Assembly: GCF_028583425.1 (NCBI RefSeq) | Contig: NC_072807.1 | Coordinates: forward strand, 38,259,001 to 38,323,000 | DNA from: Eublepharis macularius | Lineage: Eukaryota > Chordata > Lepidosauria > Squamata > Eublepharidae | Length of the DNA: 64,000 nucleotides | Direction: 5' to 3' | Shown here: one piece after another, positions 61,857 to 64,000 of the stretch | How the letters are laid out: each line of letters opens with the position of its first letter | How positions within the stretch are numbered: position 1 is the stretch's first letter | Position numbers and translations under genes: made by a program | Notes under the pieces: model-generated | Database searches by the model: none | Seen by the model: the letters and a program-made list of their open reading frames with translations, nothing else | What the model was told of the DNA's origin: nothing

Positions 61857-64000
61857 CAACTGCTATGGCATAATATACAGCTACGACTTGTAAGAATTAC
61901 TTTTTGTGCTGAAAAGCTCTCGCTCAAACAAACCCTGAAACAGAATCCACTGTTGTGGGTGAACATGGCTGGCTCAATCCATTTCACCAGCACTGTCACT
62001 CAGCTGGAGGTAAACGCACTGTAGCCACTGCACACATTTCTGAAACCCTATACAGAGAGGCCCAACAGCAGGACAGGAGTAAACATCTAGCAGTCGTGAA
62101 GCAGGAGGAGAGATTCAGCTGCCTGGGCAGAAGGTTCCCGAATTCCAGCCTGAGCAATTCAAGGATGCGAGCAAGCCGGCTGCTCAGAAGCAAGCGTCCA
62201 CATCTTAAGCTTTTAAAGTCCAGTCTAGAAGAGAATCATCCAAGCAGACCATACGGGAGCATGCTTGAGAGCTATTCACAAAGCATGTCCTCCCTAACTC
62301 ACCTTATTTGCTACCGTAGGCAAAGCCACCCTGCTACTTCTTCGGTCTGGGATGGCAAGAATGGGCCAGCGGTCACATGACAGGTTGAAGGATGAAGTAG
62401 GGTAGAAAAACGTTTGACAAAAGAAATAAAGGCAGAATAAAGCCAGTTGGAAAGGAAAAGGCAAATTGTGCCGACATCTCAATCGAACACATCGCAGGAG
62501 GAGCTCCGTCCGCTATCTCAGAAAACACCACTTGTACAACGACTTTCAGATCACCCACATACTGGCAGGAGCCATACAGGGGGGCAGTAGCTTTTCAACC
62601 AGCCTGCCAACAACAGGAATCTTTCCCTTCTTCTGGGAAAATCTGAAGAATTAGACGCTGTTGATAAGAAATCTCGCCTCATCACTCATTAAGCCCCTGC
62701 CTGGAGTATCTGATGCTGTCAAGGGTCAGAGAAACGTCAGAATGGCTCAGCTGGTCTCTGGCCTTCCTCTGCTAAAATATCGTTCTGGCTGTCGCTGAAC
62801 GTCTATGGAATTACTAAAGTTGACTACAAACCTCAAGCCACTCTACTGAATTCGGCAATTCTCAGCACACCAAAATTACCTCGTCTCAGGGAAAACGTGC
62901 AGGGACTTCAAGAGCTGGGCCCATACTAAACTCCCACTCATCTATAAATAGCCTTTATACCTTAGAGTGAGCTCAGAGAGGCGTGGGAGACTTCTGAACA
63001 TCTGAGAAGCATGCTCACTTTCCAAGCCGCCACCCCCCACCCCTAACCCACTGCTAACCTTTCACTTGGTGCGTGATCGGTAGCTGCTCTGGGGGTGGGG
63101 GCAGGTTACACTGGGACAGCTCCAGAGGCTAATTCAGCGGGGTAGCCTGGGGTGCAATTCAGCAACCCTTTTCCCCTAGATGTTACATCATAAGCTGGGA
63201 CAGAAGGTTTATTTCAACGCCTTGTCCAGGCCAGTCTGGCTAGGAGGCCTTCCCTCACCCAGCTTCTGCATACTTCCTTCGCTCCCATCTGCCTCCTTCC
63301 CATTCTCAGCTGCTACTGCCTTTCCTTTGTGGGCTTTCCAGGTCCAGGAGTCTGTCCTCAAGCCTCTTCCCTCCCCTTCAGGTCCCTTCTTCTCTTCCCC
63401 GCTATCAGTCTTGCTCTCAGTGTTATTTCCCTGGTCATATTCCACCCACCACACCCAGTCACCTGCTTTTTAAAAGAGCCTGCCTCACCCTCTAGTCAGC
63501 TGGCAGGCCAATCCAGGAGGTGCTCTGGATCTCCTTGCTCAGGGGACCTACACCTGCCTCTCTCTCTCTCATCCAAGGGCACCCTTCCTTTCATGGGTGC
63601 TACTTGTGCAGCGCCCGCTGCTGTACTACCCTCCCATTCGGTTCTCCCTGCAGCAAGTGGCAAAGGTCTCGCTCTCCCCGCTGGGGACCCTGCAGAGAGG
63701 GTGTGACTGGGATCCCCACGTCGAGAGGCCAGTACTGTGGGACACCTCCAGCTCAGGCCTCACGGCAAACACAGAAAGCGCCTGACATGCAGGTGCGCGC
63801 TTGCAGTCCAAACAGACCAGGCATGCAGTCCCAGATTATTTCAGCGCACCAAGATAGAAGGTGCAGCCAGTTACTCTAGGCACTGATCCGCTCCTTTCCT
63901 CAGCGGATACTTTGCGAGTCCCCGCTTGTGGTCTCCTGCCTCAGTCCCACCGTCTTGTTCTGCCCTGCACCTACAGGGGACCTGACGGGGGAAGGTTTCA
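61857..64000. other. Upstream flank/intron, nothing assigned
   Basis: GC content rises after about 63000 (Pro/Ser-rich open frames on the plus strand from 63180 to 63880), but CpG is sparse, no splice-bounded conserved block is visible, and a first exon or promoter of OTUD7A cannot be supported here. Confidence 0.35.

Noticed and set aside
63180..63880. Overlapping plus-strand open frames (97-125 codons), Pro/Ser-rich, as a possible gene or first exon
   Set aside because: No conserved motif, no splice-bounded block, composition typical of C-rich intergenic sequence; CpG too sparse for a promoter island.

Overview
The window is vertebrate nuclear DNA, most likely from a squamate reptile (lizard or gecko). 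It holds one recognisable gene, interrupted by large introns full of transposable elements. The elements point to a squamate: tRNA-derived Sauria-type SINEs, 5S-rRNA-derived SINEs, a BovB-like RTE fragment, CR1 and L2 LINEs, hAT-type MITEs, and palindromic Penelope-like repeats. The species cannot be named from sequence alone.

The gene is OTUD7A (Cezanne-2), a deubiquitinase of the OTU family, on the minus strand. I traced its whole coding sequence through 11 exons, from the ATG at 53595 to the stop codon at 2073. Every junction has GT..AG ends (on the minus strand), every phase matches, and the coding lengths sum to 2805 nt, or 934 codons plus stop. Domains in order are a UBA-like N-terminus (exons 2-3), the OTU catalytic domain with Cys213 in exon 5 and His377 in exon 9, a Lys/Ser-rich linker in the last exon, and a C-terminal A20-type zinc finger (Cys897, 902, 914, 917). 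Numbering starts at exon 2 because at least one non-coding exon is expected upstream. The promoter is probably outside the window.

Layout: 1-2072 is probably 3' UTR and/or downstream flank with a hAT MITE; 2073-5862 holds the last three exons; 5863-20708 is a repeat-rich intron; 20709-21948 holds exons 9 and 8; 21949-31108 is an intron with a BovB fragment and a nearly complete CR1 with a 903-codon open frame; 31109-41369 holds exons 7 to 3; 41370-53444 is a large intron; 53445-53599 is the first coding exon; 53600-64000 is upstream intron or flank with no convincing gene.

The most unusual content is in the repeats. Three repeat families, different in sequence, form inverted-arm palindromes; copies of two have precise 11-15 bp target-site duplications and one copy of the third has a shorter 9 bp one. 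All share one RNA architecture: CTGANGA, one extra base, a short helix that differs in sequence between families but still pairs, then GAAA. This resembles the minimal hammerhead ribozymes reported in Penelope-like elements. The window also has a 268-bp near-perfect palindrome at 39851-40118 and a second fold-back with an AT-rich loop at 14787-14994.
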